Assembly (NCBI RefSeq): GCF_001667505.1
Contig: NZ_LZHZ01000035.1
Span: forward strand, 1 to 64,000
Length of the DNA: 64,000 nt
Origin: Mycobacterium sp. ACS1612
Lineage (GTDB): Bacteria > Actinomycetota > Actinomycetes > Mycobacteriales > Mycobacteriaceae
Direction of reading: 5' to 3'
Position numbers and translations under genes: made by a program. This document shows, one piece after another, positions 7,870 to 15,946 of the stretch. The notes beneath the pieces are model-generated. The model searched no databases, had not been told where the DNA came from, and was given only the letters and a program-made list of their open reading frames with translations. Position 1 is the stretch's first letter. Each line of letters opens with the position of its first letter.

Positions 7870-8355
7870 ATGCAAGGCGATGCCGACGTTCTGAAACTGC
7901 TCAACGAGCAGTTGACAAGCGAACTCACGGCGATCAACCAATATTTCCTGCACTCCAAAATGCAGGCGAATTGGGGATTCACAGAAATTGCCGAGCACAC
8001 CCGCAAAGAATCTTTCGAAGAAATGCAGCATGCGGAATCGATCACCGACCGCATTCTCATTTTGGACGGGCTGCCGAATTATCAGCGGCTGTTCTCGCTG
8101 CGGGTAGGCCAGACCCTGCGCGAGCAGTTCGAGGCCGATCTGGCCATCGAGTATGAAGTGATGGCGCGCCTGAAACCCGGCATCGTGATGTGCCGCGAGA
8201 AGGAAGATGCCACCACGGCCAACCTCTTCGAAAAGATCCTCGCCGACGAAGAGGAACACATCGATTACCTCGAAACCCAGCTGCAGCTGATGGACAAGCT
8301 GGGCGAACAGCTGTACCTCGCGCAGTGCGTGTCGCGGCCGCCGTCGTCGTTGTAA
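7870..8355 (+). CDS. bfr: Bacterioferritin, haem-binding iron storage protein
   Basis: This 161-residue four-helix ferritin has every expected ferroxidase ligand in register: E18, E51, H54, E94, E127 and H130. The haem-ligating Met is M52 in FEEMQHAE. It forms a 24-subunit cage that oxidises and stores iron. TAGGAG at 7859-7864 precedes the ATG. The C-terminus (YLAQCVSRPPSSL) carries a Cys. Regulation by the IdeR-like box at 7664-7682 is likely. Confidence 0.95.
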   Translation: MQGDADVLKLLNEQLTSELTAINQYFLHSKMQANWGFTEIAEHTRKESFEEMQHAESITDRILILDGLPNYQRLFSLRVGQTLREQFEADLAIEYEVMARLKPGIVMCREKEDATTANLFEKILADEEEHIDYLETQLQLMDKLGEQLYLAQCVSRPPSSL

Positions 8356-8496
8356 CCTGTTCAGTAACTTTTATAGCCTGACTAACGATATGGCCGGCGG
8401 AACGGTCGTTGCGGAGAGGCAGGTGATGACGAACCCGTCGACGTGCCGGGCAGCGACCCCAGACGGGTGCGGCTCTTTTGACTCGTGCTACAAAAT

Positions 8497-8510
8497 TAGA
8501 ACGTGTTTCA
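8497..8510. promoter_or_regulatory. KstR-type operator
   Basis: TAGAACGTGTTTCA fits the KstR operator pattern TNNAACNNGTTNNA at every fixed position and lies 30 nt upstream of the CMD-family gene. KstR represses cholesterol and lipid catabolic genes in mycobacteria. This suggests the gene, and perhaps the glutamine-synthetase-like pair behind it, belongs to that regulon. Confidence 0.55.
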
Positions 8511-8540
8511 ATTCTGCCGTCTCGCGCGTACGATTCGGCC

Positions 8541-9023
8541 ATGAGCCGAATTGGATCTTTCGCTGACGACGACGCGGCCGCCTGGGTGACGAAGTCCCCG
8601 GACATCGGTGTCGCCATGGCCGGATTCACCAACGCGGTGTACACCAAGAATCGACTGCCGATGCGGGTCCGCGAGTTGGCCCGGATGGTCATCGCGCTCG
8701 ACAACGAATGCGTGGTGTGCCAGAACACCCGCGACTCCGAGGGCATCGTCGCCGGTGTCGACGAAGACCTCTACGACCACGCCGCCGAGTGGCGAACATG
8801 GCCGGGATACAGCGCCCAAGAGCGCATCGCGGCGGAATTCGCCGAACGCTTCGCCAGTGACCACACCGGTCTGCGGGACGACGAAGATTTCTGGGCCCGC
8901 TGCAGCGAGCACTTCAGCGACGAACTGCTGACGGATCTCGCGCTGTCGTGCGCAATGTGGCTCGGCATGGGCAGGATGCTGCGCACACTGGACATCGGCC
9001 AAAGCTGCAAGATCACGCTGTAA
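8541..9023 (+). CDS. Carboxymuconolactone decarboxylase/AhpD-like family protein
   Basis: This 160-residue helical protein contains the CMD/AhpD signature region ALDNECVVCQNTRDSEG, with C57 and C60 forming a CxxC pair. In true AhpD a His four residues after the second Cys completes the proton relay; here that position is Arg (R64), so peroxidase activity is doubtful. I chose the ATG at 8541 over a TTG at 8478 because a KstR-type operator lies between them and should be upstream of the coding start. The next gene begins 21 nt after its stop. Confidence 0.72.
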   Translation: MSRIGSFADDDAAAWVTKSPDIGVAMAGFTNAVYTKNRLPMRVRELARMVIALDNECVVCQNTRDSEGIVAGVDEDLYDHAAEWRTWPGYSAQERIAAEFAERFASDHTGLRDDEDFWARCSEHFSDELLTDLALSCAMWLGMGRMLRTLDIGQSCKITL

Positions 9024-9044
9024 TTCGCCGCGCCTCATTGGACA

Positions 9045-10406
9045 ATGGCTGTCATGGCAGCCAAACCGCTAGCCGCCGCTGCGATCGCCCAATTGGAAGC
9101 CGACGGGGTCGCCACGCTGATCGGGACGGTCGTCAACCCGGCGGGTCTCATCCACGCCAAGACCGTGCCGCTTCGGCGGATGGGCACATTCGCCGATCCA
9201 GGCCTCGGCGCCAGCCCGGTCTGGCATGTGTTTGCCATCGATCAGGTCGGCACCGTCTTCGGCGAGCGAACCGGAGTGGTGGGGGATCAGCGGATACGGA
9301 TCGACCTGGGCGCGCTCCGCATCCTCGGCGACGGATTGGCTTGGGCACCAGGTGCTTTCTTCGATCAGGACGGCACCCCTGATCCGTACTGCACACGCGG
9401 CGCGTTGAGCCGGATCGAGGCCCGGCTGGCCGAAGCGGGCATCGACGCGGTGGTCGGCCACGAGATGGAATTCGTTCTCGTCGGGCCCGACGGCAGTCAA
9501 CTGCCGTCGCATCTGTGGGCGCAGTACGGGCTGGCCGGAGTGCTCGAGTTCGAGGGCTTCGTCCGGGACGTGACCAACGCCGCGGCGGCTTCAGGTGCCG
9601 CCGTCGAACAGTTCCACCCGGAGTACGGCCGCAACCAGTTCGAGATCTCGTTGGCGCCACTGTCACCCGTCGCCGCCGCGGACCAGTTGGTGCTGATGCG
9701 CATCATCATCGGCAGGGCGGCCCGGCGCTACGGCCTGCGGGTCAGCCTGTCTCCGGTGCCTTTCGCAGGCAGCGTCGGATCCGGTGCACATCAACACTTT
9801 TCGATGAAGCGCGGTCAGACGCCGTTGTTCTCCGGCGGTGCAGGGGCCGGCGGGATGACCGCAGAAGGGGAGTCCGCCGTCGCCGGTCTACTCGCCGGGC
9901 TCAGCGAGGCCCAGGGTGTGCTATCGGGTTCGGTGGTGTCGGGTTTGCGCATGCAACCCGGTCTGTGGTCGGGTGCATACGTCTGCTGGGGCACCGAAAA
10001 CCGAGAAGCCGCGGTGCGATACCTGATTGGCGGGCCGAGCAATCCGCAGGGCGCGAACGTCGAGGTGAAGGTGATCGACCCGTCTGCCAATCCGTATCTC
10101 GCGACCGCCGCGATACTCGGCCTCGCGCTCGACGGCATCGAACGCAAGCTGACCCTACCGCCGGAAACCACCGTCGATCCGGCCAGGCTGACCGATGAGC
10201 AGCGCGGCCAGGCGGGCACCAGGCTGCTGGCCGCCAAACAGGCCGACGCCCTCGACACGCTCGACCAATCCGCCTTGATGCGAGGCCTTCTCGGCGACGA
10301 GGTGGTGGACGCCGTGCTCGCAGTGCGGCGCTACGAGCAGGACACGTACGGCAACCTGGCGGACGAGGAACTCACCGAGAAGTTCCGCCTGGCGTGGAGT
10401 GTGTAA
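9045..10406 (+). CDS. Glutamine synthetase-like (gamma-glutamyl amide ligase) protein
   Basis: This 453-residue protein has a complete GS layout: an N-terminal beta-grasp (VNPAGLIHAKTVPLRRMGTF), the catalytic barrel with GHEMEFVLVG, QFHPEYGRNQFEISLAPL and GSGAHQHFSM, and NREAAVRYLIGG with NPYLATAAILGLAL. GS-like proteins of this kind usually join glutamate to amines other than ammonia. It is coupled to an amidohydrolase gene (stop at 10406, next start at 10408). The fungal FluG protein is an amidohydrolase fused to a GS-like domain, so this looks like a split FluG pair. Two possible ATGs (9045, 9054) differ by three codons. Confidence 0.8.
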   Translation: MAVMAAKPLAAAAIAQLEADGVATLIGTVVNPAGLIHAKTVPLRRMGTFADPGLGASPVWHVFAIDQVGTVFGERTGVVGDQRIRIDLGALRILGDGLAWAPGAFFDQDGTPDPYCTRGALSRIEARLAEAGIDAVVGHEMEFVLVGPDGSQLPSHLWAQYGLAGVLEFEGFVRDVTNAAAASGAAVEQFHPEYGRNQFEISLAPLSPVAAADQLVLMRIIIGRAARRYGLRVSLSPVPFAGSVGSGAHQHFSMKRGQTPLFSGGAGAGGMTAEGESAVAGLLAGLSEAQGVLSGSVVSGLRMQPGLWSGAYVCWGTENREAAVRYLIGGPSNPQGANVEVKVIDPSANPYLATAAILGLALDGIERKLTLPPETTVDPARLTDEQRGQAGTRLLAAKQADALDTLDQSALMRGLLGDEVVDAVLAVRRYEQDTYGNLADEELTEKFRLAWSV

Positions 10407-10407
10407 T

Positions 10408-11517
10408 GTGCCGACGCTCTTGGCTGAGCACATCGAAAACGTGCCGCTGGTCGACCATCACGTGCACGGCTGCTGGCTGGCCGCACCTGACCGCGCCCGG
10501 TTCGAGAACGGGCTGAACGAAGCCAATACCGAACCGCTCGCCGACTTCGATTCGGCGTTCGACAGTCAACTCGGGTTCGCGGTCCGCGCGCACTGCGCAC
10601 CGCTGCTGGGGCTGCCGCGGCACGTCGACGCCGACACGTATTGGAGCCGCCGCAGCCGACACTCCGAAGACGCGCTTGCCCGGCTGTTCCTGTCACATGC
10701 CAAGGTGTCGGATTGGCTGGTGGACACCGGATTCGGCGACGGCGTAGCCGATCTCGACGTCGTCGCCGACCTGTCCGAAGGGTACGTGCACGAGATCGTC
10801 AGGCTGGAATCGGTGGCCGAGGCCGCCGCGGCCGCAGACGAAGACTATGCGTCGGCGTTCACACGGATCCTGGAGGAGCGGGCCGCGACGGCAATCGCCA
10901 CCAAGACGATCCTCGCCTACCGCGGCGGTTTCGACGGTGACCTGACCGAGCCCACCGCCGCGGAGGTGGCACAGGCGGCCAGTCGATGGCGCGACAGCGG
11001 TGCGCCCCGGTTGACCGACCGGGTGCTGTTGCGGTTCGGCCTGTATCAGGCGCTGCGCCTGGGCAAGCCGCTGCAGTTCCACGTCGGCTTCGGCGACCGC
11101 GACTGCGATCTGCACAAGGCGAATCCGCTGTATCTGCTGGACTTTCTGCGCACCAGCGGAGACACCCCGATCATGCTGCTGCACTGTTACCCGTACGAAC
11201 GTGAGGCCGGGTATCTGGCGCAGGCGTTCAACAACGTCTACCTCGACGGCGGGTTGGCGATCAACTACCTGGGTGCGCGCTCGGCGCCGCTCATCGGCCG
11301 CCTGCTCGAGATGGCGCCCTTCCGCAAGATCCTGTATTCGTCGGACGCGTTCGGACCTGCCGAACTGCACTATCTCGGGGCGCGGTTGTGGCGCGACGGA
11401 CTACGGTGCGTGCTGGAGGGTTTCGTCGCCGCGCGGCAGTGGAGCGAAGCCGACGCGATCCGGGTGATCGACCTGATCGCGCATGGCAACGCGAACCGCG
11501 TCTATGCGCTGGCCTGA
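10408..11517 (+). CDS. Amidohydrolase family (amidohydrolase 2-type) metal hydrolase
   Basis: This TIM-barrel hydrolase has 369 residues. The N-terminal metal motif is LVDHHVHG (H18, H20), with later LQFHVGFGD, LLHCYPYE and ILYSSDAFGP, giving the His/His/Asp set of the family. I chose GTG 10408 because GGAG at 10396-10399 is 8 nt upstream; the longer GTG at 10399 sits on top of that site. It is coupled to the GS-like gene. Together they may build or open a gamma-glutamyl amide, with this enzyme hydrolysing the product. The actual substrate is unknown. Confidence 0.75.
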   Translation: MPTLLAEHIENVPLVDHHVHGCWLAAPDRARFENGLNEANTEPLADFDSAFDSQLGFAVRAHCAPLLGLPRHVDADTYWSRRSRHSEDALARLFLSHAKVSDWLVDTGFGDGVADLDVVADLSEGYVHEIVRLESVAEAAAAADEDYASAFTRILEERAATAIATKTILAYRGGFDGDLTEPTAAEVAQAASRWRDSGAPRLTDRVLLRFGLYQALRLGKPLQFHVGFGDRDCDLHKANPLYLLDFLRTSGDTPIMLLHCYPYEREAGYLAQAFNNVYLDGGLAINYLGARSAPLIGRLLEMAPFRKILYSSDAFGPAELHYLGARLWRDGLRCVLEGFVAARQWSEADAIRVIDLIAHGNANRVYALA

Positions 11518-11620
11518 TCCGGTGCGCTGTCGGATCGACCAACTGACGGCCGAGGTGGCGACCCGGCCCAGCGCTGTGCCGACGTCTGCCGGCGCGTCGA
11601 GCAAAGGGGTTACTGCGATG

Positions 11621-12064
11621 TCAGACCAGGCCGGTGGCGTCGAACATCCACGACATATCGGCCGTGGCGAAGTTTTCCAGCCAGGATGGCGGTGCGAAGT
11701 TCGTCAGACCGCCCATGTCCCAGTAGTCCTTCCACAGCGTGATCTTGCCGTTTTCGACCTTGTGCACCGTGACGAACGGAAGGGTGGCGGTCTCACCGGT
11801 GGGCCAGACCCACGTCTCGGAGTGCTCGTACATCGCGTCGACGCCGTTGGTCAGCAGCAGGCCGTCGTGGTTCTCGTAGTGCGACAACCCGTCCCACGCA
11901 ATACGGATGCGCTTCTCGATGTCGTCGGGGCCACGTGCGGCCACCGCAGGCCCTACCGGCACGTCGAAATAGATGCAATCGTCGGCAAGGTACGTCTTCG
12001 CCACCTCGAAGTCGCGAGATGACAGCGCTTTCCACAAATCGCGAACCGTGTTCTCAACCGACAC
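11621..12064 (-). CDS. SnoaL-like/NTF2-fold protein
   Basis: This 147-residue protein has the cone-shaped NTF2-like pattern: an N-terminal helix (TVRDLWKALSSRDFEVAKTY), LADDCIYFDVPVGPAVAARG, then the strand-rich half with TVHKVENGKITLWKDYWDM. Relatives are small hydrolases, isomerases or ligand-binding proteins. GTG start at 12064. It overlaps the end of the upstream aminoacylase-like gene by 11 nt, so the two are almost certainly one transcript and may share a substrate. Confidence 0.65.
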   Translation of the reverse strand: MSVENTVRDLWKALSSRDFEVAKTYLADDCIYFDVPVGPAVAARGPDDIEKRIRIAWDGLSHYENHDGLLLTNGVDAMYEHSETWVWPTGETATLPFVTVHKVENGKITLWKDYWDMGGLTNFAPPSWLENFATADMSWMFDATGLV

Positions 12065-13838
12065 TGGTCAACTCGCTTTCGGCGAGTGCGGGAGCCTTGT
12101 GCGCGGCACGTAGGAAGCGGCCCGTGCGCCGCGTGCCGAGGAGGTCCGTCGGCGCACCGTCGAGGAACACCGGGCGGCCGCCGACGAACACCGCTTTGAC
12201 CGTGTCGTCGTTGCGGTTGACCATGCGCGAGAGTCCGCCGTACTGCTCGACTTCGGCTTCGGCGTAGCCGTCGAGCATCTCGTCGAGCCGCTCGGGGTCG
12301 ACCACCACGAGGTCGGCGCGGTCGCCCAGGCGTAGATGGCCTGCGTCGATCCGGTACCAGTCGGCCAGTTCACCGGTCAGCCGGTGCACGGCCTGCTCGA
12401 CCGTCATGAACGGCGTGCCCGCCGTCTGCGCGTCGTTGACGTGCCGCAGCAGTCGCAGACCCATGTTGTAGAAGGCCATGTTGCGCAAGTGGGCTCCGGC
12501 GTCGGAGAACCCCATCTGGATGCCGGAGTCGCGGGCCAGCTTCTTGAGGACCTCGGGGCGGTGGTTGGAAATCGTTGTCCGCCAACGCAATGCCCTACCG
12601 TGTTCGAGCACCAGGTCGAGGAACGCGTCGACGGGGTGCAGGCCGCCCCGATCCCTGCCCACTTCACCGAACGATTTGCCGATCACCGATGCATCCGGGC
12701 ACTCGACGATCTCGGTGTCGAAGAAGTCGCGCTGCCATACCCGTATCCCGAACTTGTTCTCGTAGTCCTTGCGGAACCGGCGGCGATACGCTTCGTCACG
12801 CATCAGACCGTTGCGTTCGACTTCGTCGCGCAGGTGCAGCGCGGCCGCGCCCGCACCGAACTCCTCGAAAACCACGAGGTCGATGCCGTCGGCGTACACC
12901 TCGAACGGCACCGGCAGGTGCTGCCAGCGGAAGTTGCCGCCGAGCCTGTTGACCACGCGGGCGGCGGGCCCCAGCGCGTGGATGCTGTAGGGATTCGACT
13001 TCACATCAGCGGCCGAGAGCAGGCTGGTCTTGAGTGGATTGCGGAAGATACCGAGCGACTGCGCGAGCTGCGATACCAGGTTCAGCGGATTCTGAATGTC
13101 GGGGCCGGACTGCAGGACTCGGCCCGCGCGCCGCAGGATGGATTTCAGCCTGCGCAGTTCACGCGGTTTCGCGTACGTCGAAGGCAGCGTGCGCGATCGG
13201 CACACCTCGCCGTCAAGCTTGTCGAAAAGCAGTTGTTGCGAGGACATGCCGACGAAACCCGCGCGCAGCGCGTCGTCGAGCATCTGCTCCATTCGCGCCT
13301 GCTCGACTCTGGTGGGACGTTCGTCTTTTCGCGTTGCGCGGTCGAGTCCCATGGTGGCCGCCCGCATGTCGGAATGGCCGATGAACGCGGCCAGGTTGGG
13401 ACCCAGTGGACGCGCCTGGAGCGCCCGGATGTATTCGTCGGCGTTGGCCCATGTCTTGTGGGTGTTCACCGCGGCGATGACGTGTTCGCGGGGGATCGCC
13501 TCGACACGTCCGAAGATGTCGCCCGCGTCCTCACCGTCAACGTAGATGGTCGACAACGAGCAGGATCCGAGCATCACGGTCGTCACGCCGTGGCGCAGCG
13601 ATTCCGAGAGCGACGGACCGTTCAGCACCTCGACGTCGTAGTGGGTGTGGATGTCGAGCATGCCCGGCAACACCCACTTGCCGGTCGCGTCCAGCACGCG
13701 CGGACAGGCGGTGTCGTCCAACTCGTTCGGCGAGATCGCCACCACGTGGCCGTCGCGGATGCCGATGTTGCGCACCGCAGAGGGCGCGCCGGTGCCGTCG
13801 AACCAGCGGCCGTTCGCGATGATGGTGTCGTAGGTCAC
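12054..13838 (-). CDS. N-acyl-D-amino-acid deacylase-like amidohydrolase
   Basis: This 594-residue metal-dependent hydrolase opens with TIIANGRWFDGTGAP, has the metal motif GMLDIHTHYDVEV, and ends with RLGDRADLVVVDPERLDE, the closing strand of the composite amidohydrolase domain. The length and SDAGAHLRNM segment fit the D-aminoacylase group, which removes acyl groups from D-amino acids or related amides. The frame could start at TTG 13841, but GTG 13838 is more usual. It is followed directly by the SnoaL-like gene. The substrate cannot be read from sequence. Confidence 0.75.
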   Translation of the reverse strand: MTYDTIIANGRWFDGTGAPSAVRNIGIRDGHVVAISPNELDDTACPRVLDATGKWVLPGMLDIHTHYDVEVLNGPSLSESLRHGVTTVMLGSCSLSTIYVDGEDAGDIFGRVEAIPREHVIAAVNTHKTWANADEYIRALQARPLGPNLAAFIGHSDMRAATMGLDRATRKDERPTRVEQARMEQMLDDALRAGFVGMSSQQLLFDKLDGEVCRSRTLPSTYAKPRELRRLKSILRRAGRVLQSGPDIQNPLNLVSQLAQSLGIFRNPLKTSLLSAADVKSNPYSIHALGPAARVVNRLGGNFRWQHLPVPFEVYADGIDLVVFEEFGAGAAALHLRDEVERNGLMRDEAYRRRFRKDYENKFGIRVWQRDFFDTEIVECPDASVIGKSFGEVGRDRGGLHPVDAFLDLVLEHGRALRWRTTISNHRPEVLKKLARDSGIQMGFSDAGAHLRNMAFYNMGLRLLRHVNDAQTAGTPFMTVEQAVHRLTGELADWYRIDAGHLRLGDRADLVVVDPERLDEMLDGYAEAEVEQYGGLSRMVNRNDDTVKAVFVGGRPVFLDGAPTDLLGTRRTGRFLRAAHKAPALAESELTSVG

Positions 13839-13926
13839 CAAGTCATCGAACAGCGCGTGCCGGTGGGTGTCAACGAAATCGGTGAACAGATCTCAAAAAA
13901 TGTCTACTTTGGCGGCTGAGCTGCGC

Positions 13927-14850
13927 TCATAGCTCCGCCCACCCGTCCGGCTGATGGCCGTCGATGTCGGTGACGCCGTATTCGCGGGCCAATTCGGCGG
14001 AGGTGACCGAGCGCTGATTCCAGCGCGCCCTGTCCTCGTCGGCAGCCAATGCCGCGATGCCCCGGCCGACGAATCGCGGCGACTCCGAGACTGCGAAGCC
14101 GGGGGGAGCGGTCGGGCCGTCGGTGCGCTGCGGGTCCAGCGCCGTGTGCCAGTTCTCCTCGGTGACACCCCAGTTGTCGAGCATCATCTCCGAGCGCAGC
14201 CAACCGGGTGTGACGGCCACCGCGGTGGCGCCGAAGCGCGCCAGTTCGTGGCCAAGGCTGTAGCCGAGCCTGTTGACCGCGACCTTGGACAGGTCATAGA
14301 AGACCGAGATCCGGTAGGTGTGGTCGTTGTAGTCCTTTGTCCCGTCGGTGACTTCGACGTGCAGGCCGCCTGGTCGCGTGACGAGCAACGGCAGCAGGCA
14401 GTGAGCGGTGATCAGGTGAGTGCCGACGCCGAGGTCGAGAATCCGAAGGCCGTCGTGGAGGTCGTGTTCCCAAATCGGGCGGTTCCACGTCGGCGGGCCA
14501 CCCTTGAGCACCTCGGCGCCCCAGATGTCGTTGACCAGGATGTCGATGCCGCCATGCTCGTCGCGGACGCGATCGGCCAGCGCCTGCACCTGCGCGACAT
14601 CGAGGTGATCCACCTGAATCGCAATGCCGACCCCGCCGAGTGCGGTGACCAGTTCGGCTGTCTCCTCGATGGTTTCCGGACGGTCGTAGTCGGACTGTCC
14701 GTTGCCCGTCACGCTGCTGCGACCAGTGCAGATCACGGTGGCCCCCGCCTCACCGAGCGCAGCGGCGATACCGCGTCCCGCTCCCCGGGTCGCACCGGCG
14801 ACAACAGCTGTGCGCCCGCGCAGCGCTTCTCCATCCGGCGTCCAGTTCAT
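13927..14850 (-). CDS. Short-chain dehydrogenase/reductase
   Basis: This 307-residue SDR has the nucleotide motif GATRGAGRG (residues 19-27), DILVNDIWG (103-111) and the catalytic Y185-x3-K189 in VFYDLSKVAV. The dinucleotide loop followed by TGRSSVTGN suggests NADP preference, tentatively. It has a longer C-terminal part than typical 250-residue SDRs. It is transcribed away from the dienelactone hydrolase gene, with starts only 18 nt apart. The substrate is unknown. Confidence 0.82.
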   Translation of the reverse strand: MNWTPDGEALRGRTAVVAGATRGAGRGIAAALGEAGATVICTGRSSVTGNGQSDYDRPETIEETAELVTALGGVGIAIQVDHLDVAQVQALADRVRDEHGGIDILVNDIWGAEVLKGGPPTWNRPIWEHDLHDGLRILDLGVGTHLITAHCLLPLLVTRPGGLHVEVTDGTKDYNDHTYRISVFYDLSKVAVNRLGYSLGHELARFGATAVAVTPGWLRSEMMLDNWGVTEENWHTALDPQRTDGPTAPPGFAVSESPRFVGRGIAALAADEDRARWNQRSVTSAELAREYGVTDIDGHQPDGWAEL

Positions 14851-14868
14851 GAGGGCATACTCGCGAAT

Positions 14869-15780
14869 GTGACCCCGCTACAGCGCTATATCGCCGAAGA
14901 AATTGCCACGGATCATGTCGACGGGTTGTTGTCCCGGCGCGAAGCCCTGCGCAGGCTCGCGCTACTAGGAGTCAGTACTGCCGCGGCCAGTGCGCTGATC
15001 GCGGCGTGTAGCGAGAACAAGACCGCCACGTCCAGCCCGCCGGTGACGTCGAGCGCCCCGGTGAGTGCGCCGACGACGCCGCCGGGATCGGCCAAGGCGT
15101 TGCCGACCGCGCCGATCACGTGGGCCGGGCCGCAGGGTCAGCTGCAGGCGGCGTGGGCAGAGGCGCCGAACGCGAAGGGCGGGATTCTCGTCATCCACGA
15201 GAACAAGGGCCTCACCGACTGGGTCCGTTCGGTGGCGGGCCGGTTCGCGGGCATCGGCTACTCGGCGTTGGCCATCGACCTGTTGTCAGGACAGGGCGGC
15301 ACCGCGAAGTTCACCGACCCGGCACAGGCCACTGCGGCGTTGGGCAAGATCCCGCCGCAAGAGTTCGTCGCCAACCTCCAATCCGGGGCGGGGGAGTTGG
15401 CCCGTCGCGTGCCCGGCAAGAAGCTCGCGGTCGTCGGGTTCTGCATGGGCGGCGGCCTGACGTGGCAGTTGCTCGCCGCGGGTGCAGGCGATCTGGCCGC
15501 GGCCATGCCGTTCTACGGGCCCGCTCCCGACAACCCCGACTTTTCCAACTCGAAAAATGTTGCGGTGCTTGCCTTTTACGGTGAGCAGGATCAGCGCGTC
15601 AACGCCACCGAACCAGTCGCCAGGGCAGCGCTGGAGAAAGCCGGGATGGTGCACCAGCTCGTCACCGAGCCGAACGCCAACCACGCGTTCTTCAACGACA
15701 CCGGCGACCGCTACAACGCCGCGGCGGCCGACGACGCGTGGCGCCGCGTGCAGGACTGGATGACGAAGTACGTGGGCTAG
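14869..15780 (+). CDS. Tat-exported lipoprotein dienelactone hydrolase family protein
   Basis: This 303-residue protein has a twin-arginine region (SRREALRRLALLG, residues 22-34) followed by a lipobox ending in C47 (LIAAC), so it is predicted to be exported folded and anchored in the membrane. The rest is a dienelactone hydrolase: a GFCMGGGL nucleophile elbow with Cys, YGEQDQRVN for the acid and NANHAFFND for the base. DLH enzymes are normally cytoplasmic. The GTG start at 14869 fits; the long open frame running upstream is antisense to the SDR and is not real. Confidence 0.8.
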   Translation: MTPLQRYIAEEIATDHVDGLLSRREALRRLALLGVSTAAASALIAACSENKTATSSPPVTSSAPVSAPTTPPGSAKALPTAPITWAGPQGQLQAAWAEAPNAKGGILVIHENKGLTDWVRSVAGRFAGIGYSALAIDLLSGQGGTAKFTDPAQATAALGKIPPQEFVANLQSGAGELARRVPGKKLAVVGFCMGGGLTWQLLAAGAGDLAAAMPFYGPAPDNPDFSNSKNVAVLAFYGEQDQRVNATEPVARAALEKAGMVHQLVTEPNANHAFFNDTGDRYNAAAADDAWRRVQDWMTKYVG

Positions 15781-15946
15781 TTCCTCAGGCGAGCGACCGC
15801 TTTTGTACAACGTTTCTGGGCGTGTCGGCGTGCAGACCCGGTCGTCCCCTACTCACGTGTGGGCCCACGCGGTAATTCACGGCGTGTTCTCCTGCCGGTT
15901 GATGTCGCGTTGTTGACCGAACACGCGTACCGGTTCTGATTCCCCC

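Noticed and set aside
12336-13919. 527-residue plus-strand frame
   Set aside because: It is antisense to the aminoacylase-like gene, whose metal motif and family pattern are clear.
13954-14868. Plus-strand extension of the dienelactone hydrolase frame to 608 residues
   Set aside because: It is antisense to a well-supported SDR gene, and the real protein has a Tat signal and lipobox starting from GTG 14869.
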